The notes under the pieces: generated by a model
Told to the model about the DNA's origin: nothing
The model's input: the letters and a program-made list of their open reading frames with translations, nothing else
The model's database searches: none
NCBI GenBank assembly: GCA_030041435.1
Contig: JASHNW010000014.1
Span: 1-59,238, forward strand
DNA: 59,238 bases
Direction of reading: 5' to 3'
Source of the DNA: Acidobacteriaceae bacterium
GTDB lineage: Bacteria > Acidobacteriota > Terriglobia > Terriglobales > Acidobacteriaceae
Program-made: the position numbers and the translations under genes
Part shown: one piece after another, positions 15,793 to 24,430 of the stretch
How the letters are laid out: each line of letters opens with the position of its first letter
Position numbering within the stretch: position 1 is the stretch's first letter

Positions 15793-16965
15793 CTACGCCC
15801 ACGGGTCGCGAAGATACGCCTCCACGCGAACGTCCGGTCCGAAGCAGTCGACCCGCGGCGAGCCGGAGAGGAGGGGGCCGGGGATCGCGTCCTGGATGAG
15901 CGGCACGGCGCCCGGGCCGAGAAAGACCGGCGCATAAAAGAGCGTCAGCTTGTCGACGTGTCTGCCGCCCAGCGCGGAGCCGTTGAGCTGCGCGCCCGCC
16001 TCGATCATGACGGAGAGAATCTGCAGATCGCCGAGACGCTTGAGCACCTGGCCGAGCGAGACGCCGGCGCGGCGGGCCGGGTCGCCTGGACGGCGCGGGG
16101 CGTTGCCGGCCGGAGCTGTCTCAGGATCGACGCGCTCCACGCGAACGCCCATGGCCTCCAGCGTACGCTGCCGGTCCGTGGGGGCAATGGCGCAGAAGAT
16201 CATCAGATCGTCCTTCGCCGTGCGCACCAGCCTGGCGTCGAGCGGAATGCGCAGGGCCGAGTCCAGGACGACTCGCATCAGGGGGCGGCGGCGGGGAGAT
16301 CCCGACCGATCGGTCAGCTGCGGATCGTCCTGCAGCACGGTATTGATTCCGGTCATGACCGCATCGCAGTTATGCCGCATGCGATGGACCTCCGCGCGCG
16401 AACTCTCGGCGGTGAGATAAACCGGAGCGCCGGGAGGCGCGGTTCCGGGCGCAGGGGCAATGCGGCCGTCAAGGGAAAGCCCCGATTTCAGGGTGACGAA
16501 GGGCAGGCCGCTGCGCACGTGCCGGGCAAAGCCATCGTTGATCTCACGCGCCTCCCGCTGAAACATCCCGACGTTCACTTCGATGCCTGCCGCACGCAGC
16601 TGCTCGATGCCCTTGCCGTAGACGACGGGATTGGGATCGGTGGTAGCAACCACAACGCGCGATACTCCGGCGTCGATGAGCGCCTGGGTGCAGGGGCCGG
16701 TGCGTCCGGTATGGCAGCAGGGCTCGAGCGTGACATACGCCGTCGAACCCTTCGCATTCTTGCCGGCATTCTTCAGGGCGCCGATTTCCGCATGCTCCAG
16801 CCAGTCGTAGCCGTGGAACCCCCTGCCCACAGCGGCGCCGTCCCTGACCAGAACGCAGCCCACCGCGGGATTCGGAGACGCGAATCCCAGCGAGCGGCGC
16901 GCCAGATCCAGCGCTTCCTGCATCCACTCTTCAGCGGGAAGCCGGCTTTCGGATACTCTCCTCAC
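15793..16965 (-). CDS. ribD: Bifunctional riboflavin deaminase/reductase
   Basis: The 390-residue enzyme carries out the second and third steps of riboflavin synthesis. The N-terminal deaminase domain has HAE (58-60) and PCCHTGRTGPC, giving zinc ligands His58, Cys83 and Cys92 and the catalytic Glu60. The C-terminal reductase domain begins near 150 (PFVTLKSGLSLDGRIA) and includes the NADPH-site sequence SVMIEAGAQLNGS. Residues 280-300 hold a Pro/Arg-rich insertion absent from short homologues. The gene starts 31 bases after the ftsY stop and is followed by ribE, so FMN synthesis here appears tied to a protein-targeting gene. Confidence 0.95.
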   Translation of the reverse strand: MRRVSESRLPAEEWMQEALDLARRSLGFASPNPAVGCVLVRDGAAVGRGFHGYDWLEHAEIGALKNAGKNAKGSTAYVTLEPCCHTGRTGPCTQALIDAGVSRVVVATTDPNPVVYGKGIEQLRAAGIEVNVGMFQREAREINDGFARHVRSGLPFVTLKSGLSLDGRIAPAPGTAPPGAPVYLTAESSRAEVHRMRHNCDAVMTGINTVLQDDPQLTDRSGSPRRRPLMRVVLDSALRIPLDARLVRTAKDDLMIFCAIAPTDRQRTLEAMGVRVERVDPETAPAGNAPRRPGDPARRAGVSLGQVLKRLGDLQILSVMIEAGAQLNGSALGGRHVDKLTLFYAPVFLGPGAVPLIQDAIPGPLLSGSPRVDCFGPDVRVEAYLRDPWA

Positions 16966-16996
16966 ATCAGTCCTTTCAACCCGCGGAACATTGCCG

Positions 16997-17953
16997 CTAG
17001 GCTGCCAGAAGCGAATTCACAAACGCCTCGCTGTCAAAAGGCAACAGGTCTTCCAGTGCTTCTCCCGTGCCCACAAATCTGACCGGCAGCTTCATCTCGC
17101 GTGCGATGGCCACGGCAATGCCGCCTTTGGCGGTACCGTCGAGCTTGGTCAGCACAATGCCCGTGACTCCGGCAGACTCAGTGAACTGGCGAGCCTGCTG
17201 CAGCCCGTTTTGCCCCGTCGTCGCATCCAGCACCAGCAGCACCTCGTGCGGAGCATCGGGAACGATGCGCTGCGCGGTGCGGCGCATTTTGTCCAGCTCC
17301 GCCATCAGCCCGCTCTTGGTGTGCAGGCGTCCGGCGGTGTCGACAATCACCACATCGTTCTGCCGCGACCTGGCCGCGGTCAGCGCGTCGAACAGGACCG
17401 CGGAAGGATCGCCGCCCTGCTTCGTGCGAATCATTTCCACGCCGCTGCGTTCGCTCCATACCTCCAGCTGCTCGATGGCGGCGGCGCGAAACGTATCGGC
17501 CGCGCACAGCAGGACGGTTTTGCCCTGGACGCGATAGTATGCGGCCAGCTTGCCGCTGGTCGTCGTTTTGCCGGTACCGTTCACGCCCACCATCATGATC
17601 ACTTCCGGAGGGGCAGCCACCGCGGAGGGCGGCCGCACGTTTTCATCCAGCATCCTCTGCAGCTGTTCCTTCAGCAGTTCCTTCAGTTCCGCGCCGTCGC
17701 GGATCTGCTGCCGCTTCGCCCGCTCGCGCAAATTCCCGGCGATCTCCGCCGACGTGACGACGCCGATATCGGAAGCGATCAGGCTCATCTCCAGCTCTTC
17801 GAGCGCGGATTCGTCGACCGTGCGCGCCATCGACAGGACGTTGTCAATGCGTTCTCCCAGGCTGTCGCGCGTGCGCGAGACCGCCTGCCGCATCCGCTCG
17901 AAAATGCTCTTCTTTTCCGGCTCGTCGAGACTGCCGAACAACGTCTGAATCAT
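16997..17953 (-). CDS. ftsY: Signal recognition particle receptor FtsY
   Basis: The 318-residue GTPase docks SRP-ribosome complexes at the inner membrane. The N domain (residues about 10-95) is followed by the G domain with GVNGTGKTTTSGKLA (P-loop), DTFRAAA, DTAGR and TKLDGTAKGG. There is almost no acidic A domain, as in many non-enteric bacteria. ATG 17953 is chosen over an in-frame GTG at 17965 because GAGGTG lies nine bases upstream of the ATG. It heads the ftsY-ribD-ribE operon. Its RNA partner (SRP RNA) is also in this window at 30252. Confidence 0.96.
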   Translation of the reverse strand: MIQTLFGSLDEPEKKSIFERMRQAVSRTRDSLGERIDNVLSMARTVDESALEELEMSLIASDIGVVTSAEIAGNLRERAKRQQIRDGAELKELLKEQLQRMLDENVRPPSAVAAPPEVIMMVGVNGTGKTTTSGKLAAYYRVQGKTVLLCAADTFRAAAIEQLEVWSERSGVEMIRTKQGGDPSAVLFDALTAARSRQNDVVIVDTAGRLHTKSGLMAELDKMRRTAQRIVPDAPHEVLLVLDATTGQNGLQQARQFTESAGVTGIVLTKLDGTAKGGIAVAIAREMKLPVRFVGTGEALEDLLPFDSEAFVNSLLAA

Positions 17954-18026
17954 GAGACAAAACACCTCAACCCGACTGAGTCGAGTGTAACGAACCCCCT
18001 CGGATGCAGTTTGCAGCGATCTGTGG

Positions 18027-19070
18027 TTAAACCACCTCGGCGGTCGGCCTTCTCATGCGGAACGAGACGGGAACCCGCATTTTTTTCACTTCCAGCGCGC
18101 CGCTCCGCACCAGGGCCGCCAGAGCATCCACCACCGCGGCATCGTAGCGCGTCCCGGAAAGTCGAGACATGACTTCCAGAACGTACTCAGGGTTCATTGC
18201 CGCCTGGTAAGGACGCGGCGTGGTCATGGCGTCGAACGAATCGGCGACGGAGATGATTCTCGCCATGAGGGGGATCTGGTCGCCTTTGAGCCCATAGGGG
18301 TAGCCCATGCCATCCAGCGATTCGTGGTGCAGCTCCACACCGGGAATCAGTTCGTGCAGCATTTCGATCGGGCGCAGGATGGCCGCGCCCTTGACGGTAT
18401 GCGCCTTCACGATTTCGAACTCTTCCGGCGCCAGCGGAGCGTCCTTCATCACCAGATAGTCTTCAATGCCTAAGGTGCCGATATCGTGCAGCAGGCCGGA
18501 GAGCCGGACCCATTCAACCTTCTCCTCGTCCAGGCCCATCTTGCGCGCAATGGCTGCGGCATAGCGGGCCACGCGCTCGGAGTGGCCGCGCAGATAGGCG
18601 GCGCGCTCGTCCACGGCCTTGGCCATCATGCGGATCAGCTCGGCCAGCGTTTCGTAGGCGCGGCGTGCTTCTTCGTGCTTGGCCTGCCAGCCATCCTGCA
18701 GGGTTTTCACCGCATTCTGCCAGGTGATGATGAGCTCTGCGAAGAGGCGATCGGAAGTCTGGCGGATGAGCTCCTGGCCGTGCAGCGGCGAGCCCGACTC
18801 AATCACTTCCACGAGTTCCTGCAGGCGCTTTTCGAATCGCCCGCTCCACAGCGAGCCCAGAGCCACAGCCATGCCGAGGCCGGCGAAGCTCCCAGCAAAC
18901 CCAAGAACCCACGGACTATGAGTCAATTGCTGGACCAGCAGCATCGCGGTCACCGTGATGGCGACCAGTCCCGCGAACACCACCATGAAGCGCGTGAAGA
19001 CGCGCCGGCGCAATCGCGGGATTCCCGGCGACGAGCTATGCCGGGCAGCGGGTCTGGGAGCTTCCAGCAT
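18027..19070 (-). CDS. Membrane HD-GYP cyclic di-GMP phosphodiesterase
   Basis: The 347-residue protein has two transmembrane helices (residues about 28-75), a linker helix and a C-terminal HD-GYP domain. Visible motifs in order are RGHSERVARY, LLHDIG, AHTVKGAAIL, HHESLDGMGYPYGLKG and ADSFDAMT, which keep the HD pair, the metal-binding His residues and the GYP triad. The residue after HDIG is Thr instead of the usual Lys. It should break down cyclic di-GMP, opposing the two GGDEF proteins in this window. ATG 19070 has GGAG upstream; a GTG at 19082 is less likely. It is transcribed singly. Confidence 0.88.
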   Translation of the reverse strand: MLEAPRPAARHSSSPGIPRLRRRVFTRFMVVFAGLVAITVTAMLLVQQLTHSPWVLGFAGSFAGLGMAVALGSLWSGRFEKRLQELVEVIESGSPLHGQELIRQTSDRLFAELIITWQNAVKTLQDGWQAKHEEARRAYETLAELIRMMAKAVDERAAYLRGHSERVARYAAAIARKMGLDEEKVEWVRLSGLLHDIGTLGIEDYLVMKDAPLAPEEFEIVKAHTVKGAAILRPIEMLHELIPGVELHHESLDGMGYPYGLKGDQIPLMARIISVADSFDAMTTPRPYQAAMNPEYVLEVMSRLSGTRYDAAVVDALAALVRSGALEVKKMRVPVSFRMRRPTAEVV

Positions 19071-19210
19071 GACGATCCGCACTCCATGGCCGCACGGAGG
19101 CCGCAGAGCCTTTCGCTGTTAGTGTACGAAGTCTCGGGGCGCCCTACGCTCACACGAAGGTGGTAGGAAAGGGTCCGAACATGTTATCAGATAGATATTA
19201 CTACGGTTAT

Positions 19211-19256
19211 CCCTCCATGGAGGGGCATTTGTCATGCCCGGTAACCCGCCGGCGGG
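19211..19256 (-). terminator. Clustered hairpins after gpsA
   Basis: Directly after the gpsA stop are the 12 bp palindrome CCCGCCGGCGGG (19245-19256), a stem GGGCA/TGCCC (19222-19226 with 19235-19239) and the 14 bp palindrome CCCTCCATGGAGGG (19211-19224). Together they probably end the plsY-gpsA transcript. No strong T-run is present. Confidence 0.45.
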
Positions 19257-19257
19257 G

Positions 19258-20265
19258 CTATTCATCGCGCCCTGGCCGGACCATCAGTTCCGCTATGGCG
19301 CGCTCGGGAGATTTTCCGTGCATCAGGATGGCCTCCATCTGCTCGGCAATGGGCATTTCTACCCCATGCAGGCGGGCCAGGCCCAAAGCGGCAGAGGTCG
19401 TCCGGACCCCCTCGGCTACCTGCCCCTCGAGACCCGCCAGAATGTCGCTCAGTTTTTGCCCGCGGCCCAGTTTCATGCCCACCGTGCGATTGCGCGAGAG
19501 CGACCCCGTGCAGGTGAGCACCAAATCGCCCACCCCGGAAAGCCCGGCGAGGGTTTCCCTTCTGCCGCCGCAGGCGACGGCCAGGCGGGTCATCTCCGCA
19601 ATGCCCCGGGTAATGAGCGCGGCATTACTGTTGAACCCCAGTCCCAGGCCCGCCACAATGCCGGCCGCGATGGCAATCACGTTCTTGAGCGAACCGCCCA
19701 GCTCCACCCCCACCACGTCGTCGTTGGTGTAAAGGCGCAGCGAACTGCTGGAAAATTCCCGCTGCACCCGCCCCGCCAGTTCGGCATCGGCCGAGGCAAT
19801 GGTGATGGCTGTCGGCGCTCCCGCGGCAACTTCCTGGGCAAAGGAGGGTCCGCTGAGGACGCTGCAGGGCAACTGGAGCCCGCGAGTGGCAAGCACTTCC
19901 CCGATCACCTGGGTCATGCGCAGAAAGGACCTGTCCTCGATGCCCTTGGTCGCGCTCACCAGCAACTGGCCGGGGCGCAGATGCGGCGCAAAAGCGGAGT
20001 AGGACGAGCGCGTGAACTCCGATGGCGTGACGCTGACGACGATTTCCGCGCCGGCCAGCGCTTCGCCCGGATCGGTGGTGACAGCGATCGAGTCAGCGAG
20101 GAGGAAACCGGGCAGGAACCCGGCATTCTCGCGAGTCTGCCGCATGGTTGCCGCCACGTCCGAATCGTAGGACCACAGGGCAATGTGGTGGCCGCCGCGG
20201 CGCGCCAGGCTGATGGCCAGCGCGGTGCCCCATGCTCCGCTGCCCATGACCGCGATACAGCTCAT
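19258..20265 (-). CDS. gpsA: Glycerol-3-phosphate dehydrogenase (NAD(P)+)
   Basis: The 335-residue enzyme reduces dihydroxyacetone phosphate to sn-glycerol-3-phosphate for phospholipid synthesis. The Rossmann motif GSGAWG is at residues 8-13. VSATKGIE, LSGPSFAQEVAAGAPTA and the active-site region ELGGSLKNVIAIAAGI with its Lys are all present, followed by GDLVLTC. The ATG at 20265 overlaps the plsY TGA as ATGA, so the two are translationally coupled. This makes biochemical sense because PlsY acylates the product of GpsA. Confidence 0.96.
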   Translation of the reverse strand: MSCIAVMGSGAWGTALAISLARRGGHHIALWSYDSDVAATMRQTRENAGFLPGFLLADSIAVTTDPGEALAGAEIVVSVTPSEFTRSSYSAFAPHLRPGQLLVSATKGIEDRSFLRMTQVIGEVLATRGLQLPCSVLSGPSFAQEVAAGAPTAITIASADAELAGRVQREFSSSSLRLYTNDDVVGVELGGSLKNVIAIAAGIVAGLGLGFNSNAALITRGIAEMTRLAVACGGRRETLAGLSGVGDLVLTCTGSLSRNRTVGMKLGRGQKLSDILAGLEGQVAEGVRTTSAALGLARLHGVEMPIAEQMEAILMHGKSPERAIAELMVRPGRDE

Positions 20266-20906
20266 GCCGCGGATGTCCTTGCTTTGCCGAAGCGGTATTC
20301 GGTCCCGTTCATCAGCCGCGCGATGTTCTGACGATGCCTGGCGATGACGATGAGCGGCACGAGGAAGAGCACGGCTGTTAAGAAGGCGCTTCGCGGCCCA
20401 TGGGGCAGCAGAACGGCGATCACCGGAAACGCCGCGGCGGCGAGAATCGATCCCAGCGAAACGTAGCGGGAGATGGCGAAGACGACGACGAAGATGCCCA
20501 GCCCCGCCAGCGCCGCCCACGGAGCCAGCGCCAGAAAAACGCCGAATGCCGTGGCCACGCCCTTGCCGCCTTTGAAGCCCAGCCAGACTGGGTAGATGTG
20601 TCCAAGGATCGCGAACAACGCGGCGAGGGCGACCGCATTCAGACGCACCCCGGGAGCCATGCTGAGGTGCGCGACGGCAATCTCGCAGCACAGCACGGCG
20701 CAATATCCTTTGACGACATCGAGGACAAACGTCACCGCGCCGAGGCCCTTCGCGCCCGAGCGGATCACGTTGGTTGCCCCGATATTGCCGCTGCCCTTGC
20801 TGCGAATGTCTTCCTTGCGGAAGATGCGCACCAGCAGATATCCGAAAGGAACAGAGCCCAGCAGATAGGCCGCCACCGCGGCAACCAGATAGATGGTGAG
20901 GGGCAT
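20262..20906 (-). CDS. plsY: Acyl-phosphate:glycerol-3-phosphate acyltransferase PlsY
   Basis: The 214-residue inner-membrane enzyme adds the first acyl chain to glycerol-3-phosphate. It has about six helices and the three signature loops: GSVPFGYLLVR, KGSGNIGATNVIRSGAKG and GFKGGKGVATAFGV. ATGA overlap with gpsA downstream makes a two-gene phospholipid unit. Length and motifs are typical. Confidence 0.95.
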   Translation of the reverse strand: MPLTIYLVAAVAAYLLGSVPFGYLLVRIFRKEDIRSKGSGNIGATNVIRSGAKGLGAVTFVLDVVKGYCAVLCCEIAVAHLSMAPGVRLNAVALAALFAILGHIYPVWLGFKGGKGVATAFGVFLALAPWAALAGLGIFVVVFAISRYVSLGSILAAAAFPVIAVLLPHGPRSAFLTAVLFLVPLIVIARHRQNIARLMNGTEYRFGKARTSAA

Positions 20907-21050
20907 TGCGTTTACGAGTCTATCAGTTGTGCGCTGTCCTGCTGCGCGCCGTCCGGCGAGCAGCGCTCACGGCGAGGAAAGCGGCCGCTGGGGCAAAGCA
21001 CTTCCCGATGCTCGGAACATCGCTCCCGTTCTCCCCTGAGTGCTGCCGCT

Positions 21051-23435
21051 CTAGTGAACGGGCTGCGCTTTGCCGTTCTGCAGCGTGTCCTGGATGATCT
21101 TCTGAACCTGCTGGTCGAGTTCCTGCGCCATCTTTCCCTGCTGCGCGCCCAGACGTCCCTGTTCGTCGCCGAGCCTGCCCTGCTGTTCGCCCAGCTCACC
21201 CATCCTGGACCCGAACTCACCCTGCCGCGCCGACAACTCCGCCTGCACGGCGCCGAGCCTGGCCTGCATTTCGGCCAGCCGCGCCTGCATCTCGGCCATG
21301 TTCTGCGCGTTCCAGCGGTCTTCCTCGGCCTTCAGCGTTGCCTGCAATTCCGCCATCTTCGCGGAACTAAGCTGGCTCTCCGCAGCCTTCAATTTGGCTT
21401 GCATCTCGGCCATCTTTTCCGGACTCAGTTCGCTCTGGTAAGCCTTCATGTCGGCCTGGAGGGCTGCCATTTTTTCCGGACTCAGCTCGCTCTGTGCCGC
21501 CTTCAGTTCTGAGTCCACTTCTGCCCTGATCTTGTCGTTCCACTCAGACTGCTCGGCCTTGATTTCGGCCTGCACCTGCGCCATCACCTTCGAGACGTCG
21601 GGAACCGAAATGTTGCGAGCCTCCTTCATGGCCTGCGCCATTGCCGCCTGCTCTTTGCCCAGGTTCTCCTGCGTTTGTCCGAGCAACTTCTGACGCATTC
21701 CCAGCTCCTGCATCGGTGCATAGAGAGACTCGATCTGCGCAACGATCGCCGGATCCGTCACGATGTACGACTTGCCGTCGTGGTGGAACCACAGGAAGGG
21801 GCCGTTTGTCATTTTGCGCGCCTTGTCGATTTCGGCGGCGAAGTTGCCCGACCAGTTGCCTGAGAAGGTGAACTGGTTGCCCGGTCCCTGCACCACCGCA
21901 TACGAATCGCCGTTTTGCGAGAAGTGGAAGCCGAAGCCGCTGGCTGCCGCGCCATCGCTGAAGATGAAGAAACTGTGCGGTTCGTGCACCGTCACCGCGT
22001 TGCCGTTGCTGAGAAGGGCCGTTGCCGCGTGACCGTCGAGGTCGGGCGGCAACGCCGCGAGCGGCGGCTCGGGAGGCATGGGCGCAACGTTGTCCAGGGG
22101 AGCCAGGGGAGCGACCGCGGGGAGGACCGGTTCGCTGCCAGGAGCGGGCGGCGCCTGTGGCGGTGCGGCTTGCGGAGCCGCTGCGGGGGCGGGAGGCGGC
22201 GGAGTCTGCGGAGCTTGCGGGGTGGGCTGATCCTGTGCAGGGGCGCCGGTCGTCGTCACCTGGCTTTCCGGCGGTGTGGAAACGCCAGTCCGTGGCGCAT
22301 CGGCTGCAGCAGGCGGAATCGCCCGCGGTGCGCTCTGGGATGCGGGAGGCGCGGTCTGGGCGGCAGCCGACGGCACGCGCACCAGCGCCGTCACAGCAAA
22401 CAATGCCAGCGGGATCAGCAGCAGCGAGGCCAGCGCGCGCCGCCGCCCCTCTGCGAAGGCGCGGCGCAGGTGGTTTTCGTTCAGCATGGACTCGACGCGG
22501 CGCGAGAGATTGCCGGAGCATGCCATTGCCACTCCCGGCAGCGGCCTGTGCGGCAGTGCCGCGAATTCAAGAACAACCTGGGCGTATCCCGTTGGGCTGG
22601 CCGCGGCATTCATTCCCGCCCGATCCGAGATCGCTTCGCCCAGCGAAGACAACGTGCGCCGCAGCCACCACCCCAGCGGGCTGAACCAGAAGAATGCGGT
22701 GTAGATTCCGGCCAGCAGCTGCAGGTAAAAATCCTGCTGCCGGACGTGCGAACGCTCATGCGCCAGCACCATGCGCAGTTTCTTCCTGTCCCACTGTTTG
22801 TAAGCAGCCGGCAGAACAACACCCGAACCGATGGTGACGGGAGAACCGATGTTCTCACTCGCGCGCACGTGCGGCTCAGGCGCATCCAGCGGCGAAACTT
22901 CAAGGGCCGACGTCCACAGGCGCAGCGCGGCGGCCAATCCGAAGAGCAGCCGCAGCAACAACGCGCCGCACACCGCGAGATAGAGACCCACAATCATCTT
23001 TGCCAGCGGCGGCCACTGAACCGTATGGCGCGCGACCGAGTTCGCCACCGGCGTTGCGGTGACCGTTACATCCGCGGCGGACAGACCATCGAATGCCGCG
23101 GGTTCAGACGATGCGGAATACGCACCTTTGTCCGCCGTGTCTCGCGTAGGCTTCGGCGCGACGAGGACCGGGACGATCTGCGGCGCCGCAACCTCCTGCA
23201 GCGGAGCGACAACACGGCTCCGCTCGATGGGCAGCACCCAGGCGAATTTCCCCTGCAGGCCCGCCATCGCCGGCCAGCGCATCAGGGCAGGCATGGCCAG
23301 GGACGCGATCAGCACCAGCGTCCACGCGGCTTTGCGCACCGGAATATTGGTGACGCGGAGCGCGCTCAGGCCCAGCCCAACGATTGCGGCGAGCGCCAGC
23401 CCCCGCAGTGCCGCGTCGATCATCATCGCCGTCAT
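21051..23435 (-). CDS. BlaR1-type M56 metallopeptidase with coiled-coil tail
   Basis: The 794-residue membrane protease probably senses a signal and inactivates the cognate BlaI repressor. Helices lie at about 8-26, 38-52, 146-170 and 335-360. The zinc protease motif HERSH is at 226-230, with the third ligand Glu267 in LGEAISD. Beyond the last helix is a Pro/Ala/Gln-rich linker (about 360-460), a small globular region (HEPHSFFIFSDGAAAS to IVTDPAIVAQ) and a long helical tail from about 560 with three 19-residue repeats of the SELSPEKMA type. The penicillin-binding sensor of classical BlaR1 is absent, so beta-lactam sensing is unlikely. ATG 23435 overlaps the repressor stop as ATGA. Confidence 0.88.
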   Translation of the reverse strand: MTAMMIDAALRGLALAAIVGLGLSALRVTNIPVRKAAWTLVLIASLAMPALMRWPAMAGLQGKFAWVLPIERSRVVAPLQEVAAPQIVPVLVAPKPTRDTADKGAYSASSEPAAFDGLSAADVTVTATPVANSVARHTVQWPPLAKMIVGLYLAVCGALLLRLLFGLAAALRLWTSALEVSPLDAPEPHVRASENIGSPVTIGSGVVLPAAYKQWDRKKLRMVLAHERSHVRQQDFYLQLLAGIYTAFFWFSPLGWWLRRTLSSLGEAISDRAGMNAAASPTGYAQVVLEFAALPHRPLPGVAMACSGNLSRRVESMLNENHLRRAFAEGRRRALASLLLIPLALFAVTALVRVPSAAAQTAPPASQSAPRAIPPAAADAPRTGVSTPPESQVTTTGAPAQDQPTPQAPQTPPPPAPAAAPQAAPPQAPPAPGSEPVLPAVAPLAPLDNVAPMPPEPPLAALPPDLDGHAATALLSNGNAVTVHEPHSFFIFSDGAAASGFGFHFSQNGDSYAVVQGPGNQFTFSGNWSGNFAAEIDKARKMTNGPFLWFHHDGKSYIVTDPAIVAQIESLYAPMQELGMRQKLLGQTQENLGKEQAAMAQAMKEARNISVPDVSKVMAQVQAEIKAEQSEWNDKIRAEVDSELKAAQSELSPEKMAALQADMKAYQSELSPEKMAEMQAKLKAAESQLSSAKMAELQATLKAEEDRWNAQNMAEMQARLAEMQARLGAVQAELSARQGEFGSRMGELGEQQGRLGDEQGRLGAQQGKMAQELDQQVQKIIQDTLQNGKAQPVH

Positions 23436-23839
23436 GCTTTGCCTCCCTCCTGCTTTTTGGCCGCCGCAATGCGCCGCGCCAGCCGTTCCAGCTCGGCCCG
23501 GCTCACCACTTTCGAGTCCACCATGCCCACCAGAAGATCCTCGACAGAACCCGCGCAGAACCAGTCCACGATGCGCTGCACTGCGCGCCCCGCCACCTTT
23601 TGCGGGGACTCTGCCGGCCGGTAGACAAAGGTGCGACTGTCCACAGCGTGCGCGAGGTAGCCCTTCTCTTCCAGCCGCCGCAGCACGGTGCGGATCGTCG
23701 AGTCCTTCAGCGGACGCTCCAGCTCTTCCCGGACCTGATCGGCGGTCGCCTCGCCACGCCGCCAGACAATGCTCAGAATGCCCCGCTCCAGATCGCCCAG
23801 CTCCGCCGGATCGTGTCCCGATGATGTGTTACGCGCCAT
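23432..23839 (-). CDS. BlaI/MecI/CopY-family repressor
   Basis: The 135-residue winged-helix repressor has LGDLERGILSIVWRRGEATA and STIRTVLRRLEEKGYL (DNA recognition) followed by a C-terminal dimerisation region. I place the start at ATG 23839. A GTG at 23851 is also in frame, but it falls inside the operator-like repeat. The gene is cotranscribed with the M56 protease through a 4-base overlap, the standard BlaI-BlaR1 arrangement. Its target is probably the GTGTTAC-N5-GTAACAC site covering its own promoter. Confidence 0.92.
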   Translation of the reverse strand: MARNTSSGHDPAELGDLERGILSIVWRRGEATADQVREELERPLKDSTIRTVLRRLEEKGYLAHAVDSRTFVYRPAESPQKVAGRAVQRIVDWFCAGSVEDLLVGMVDSKVVSRAELERLARRIAAAKKQEGGKA

Positions 23840-23840
23840 A

Positions 23841-23859
23841 GTGTTACCCACTGTAACAC
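23841..23859 (-). promoter_or_regulatory. Candidate BlaI operator GTGTTAC-N5-GTAACAC
   Basis: A perfect 7 bp inverted repeat with a 5-base centre lies immediately upstream of the repressor ATG. It overlaps a possible -10 box (TACAGT on the minus strand, 23855-23850). A further half site (TGTGTTAC) occurs just inside the gene near 23825. The placement implies autorepression and a very short leader. Confidence 0.6.
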
Positions 23860-24004
23860 ATAAGACGAGACGACGCGCAAGAGGGTAAGCAGGAAATCTT
23901 TCACGGGCTCAAAGCCCCCGGCAAAATATACGGAACCCGTGCCCGCCGATTGGCGTATGCACCTTCCAGGCTCCCCCCAAAGCATCCGAGTGGAGGCTGA
24001 TTGC

Positions 24005-24385
24005 ATGATGCGAGAGCGGATTTTGCGGGTGTTCCTTGTGGTGGAGAGCGTGTTTTTTCTTGCCGCCATTTACCCCATCACGACATCGTTGTGGAAGATG
24101 GCCGCACAGGGTGAAACGATGATGCTCAGCATTTACTTCGCGCTCGGCGTCTTCCTGCTGCTCGCCGTCCGCACGCCGTCGGAGCATCGCAGCCTCATCG
24201 CCTTCGCTGGCTGGGCGAACGTTGCCCATGGGCTGGTGATGTCGCTGATGGCCATCGGGATGCCCGCCGGCCGCCGGGAACTGCTGTTCGCCACCCTGCT
24301 TTGTCTCGTGGTCGGCGTGCCCCTCATCGTACTTACGCCTCCGCGGGCTTCCACGCGGGCAAAACTCACCGCGTCCGCGACGTAA
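24005..24385 (+). CDS. Small four-helix membrane protein (DUF6632-like)
   Basis: The 126-residue protein has four hydrophobic segments (RVFLVVESVFFLAAIYPI, LSIYFALGVFLLLAV, WANVAHGLVMSLMAI, FATLLCLVVGVPLIVL). The start at 24005 (or the adjacent ATG at 24008) is chosen because GGAGG lies nine bases upstream. An open frame extends back to 23939 without a good site. The sequence resembles DUF6632 proteins, which have no known function. It stands alone between the BlaI promoter and cinA. Confidence 0.75.
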   Translation: MMRERILRVFLVVESVFFLAAIYPITTSLWKMAAQGETMMLSIYFALGVFLLLAVRTPSEHRSLIAFAGWANVAHGLVMSLMAIGMPAGRRELLFATLLCLVVGVPLIVLTPPRASTRAKLTASAT

Positions 24386-24430
24386 CGGAACAACAAGCCT
24401 CCACTGGCTTCGACCCAGTCGGCGCGGCCG

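Noticed and set aside
17954-18026. FMN riboswitch upstream of the ftsY-rib operon
   Set aside because: The leader is short and has none of the conserved RFN helices by eye.
21370-21500. Possible CRISPR or tandem DNA repeat
   Set aside because: The repeats are in frame, 57 bases long, diverged, and encode the 19-residue helical repeats of the M56 protease tail.
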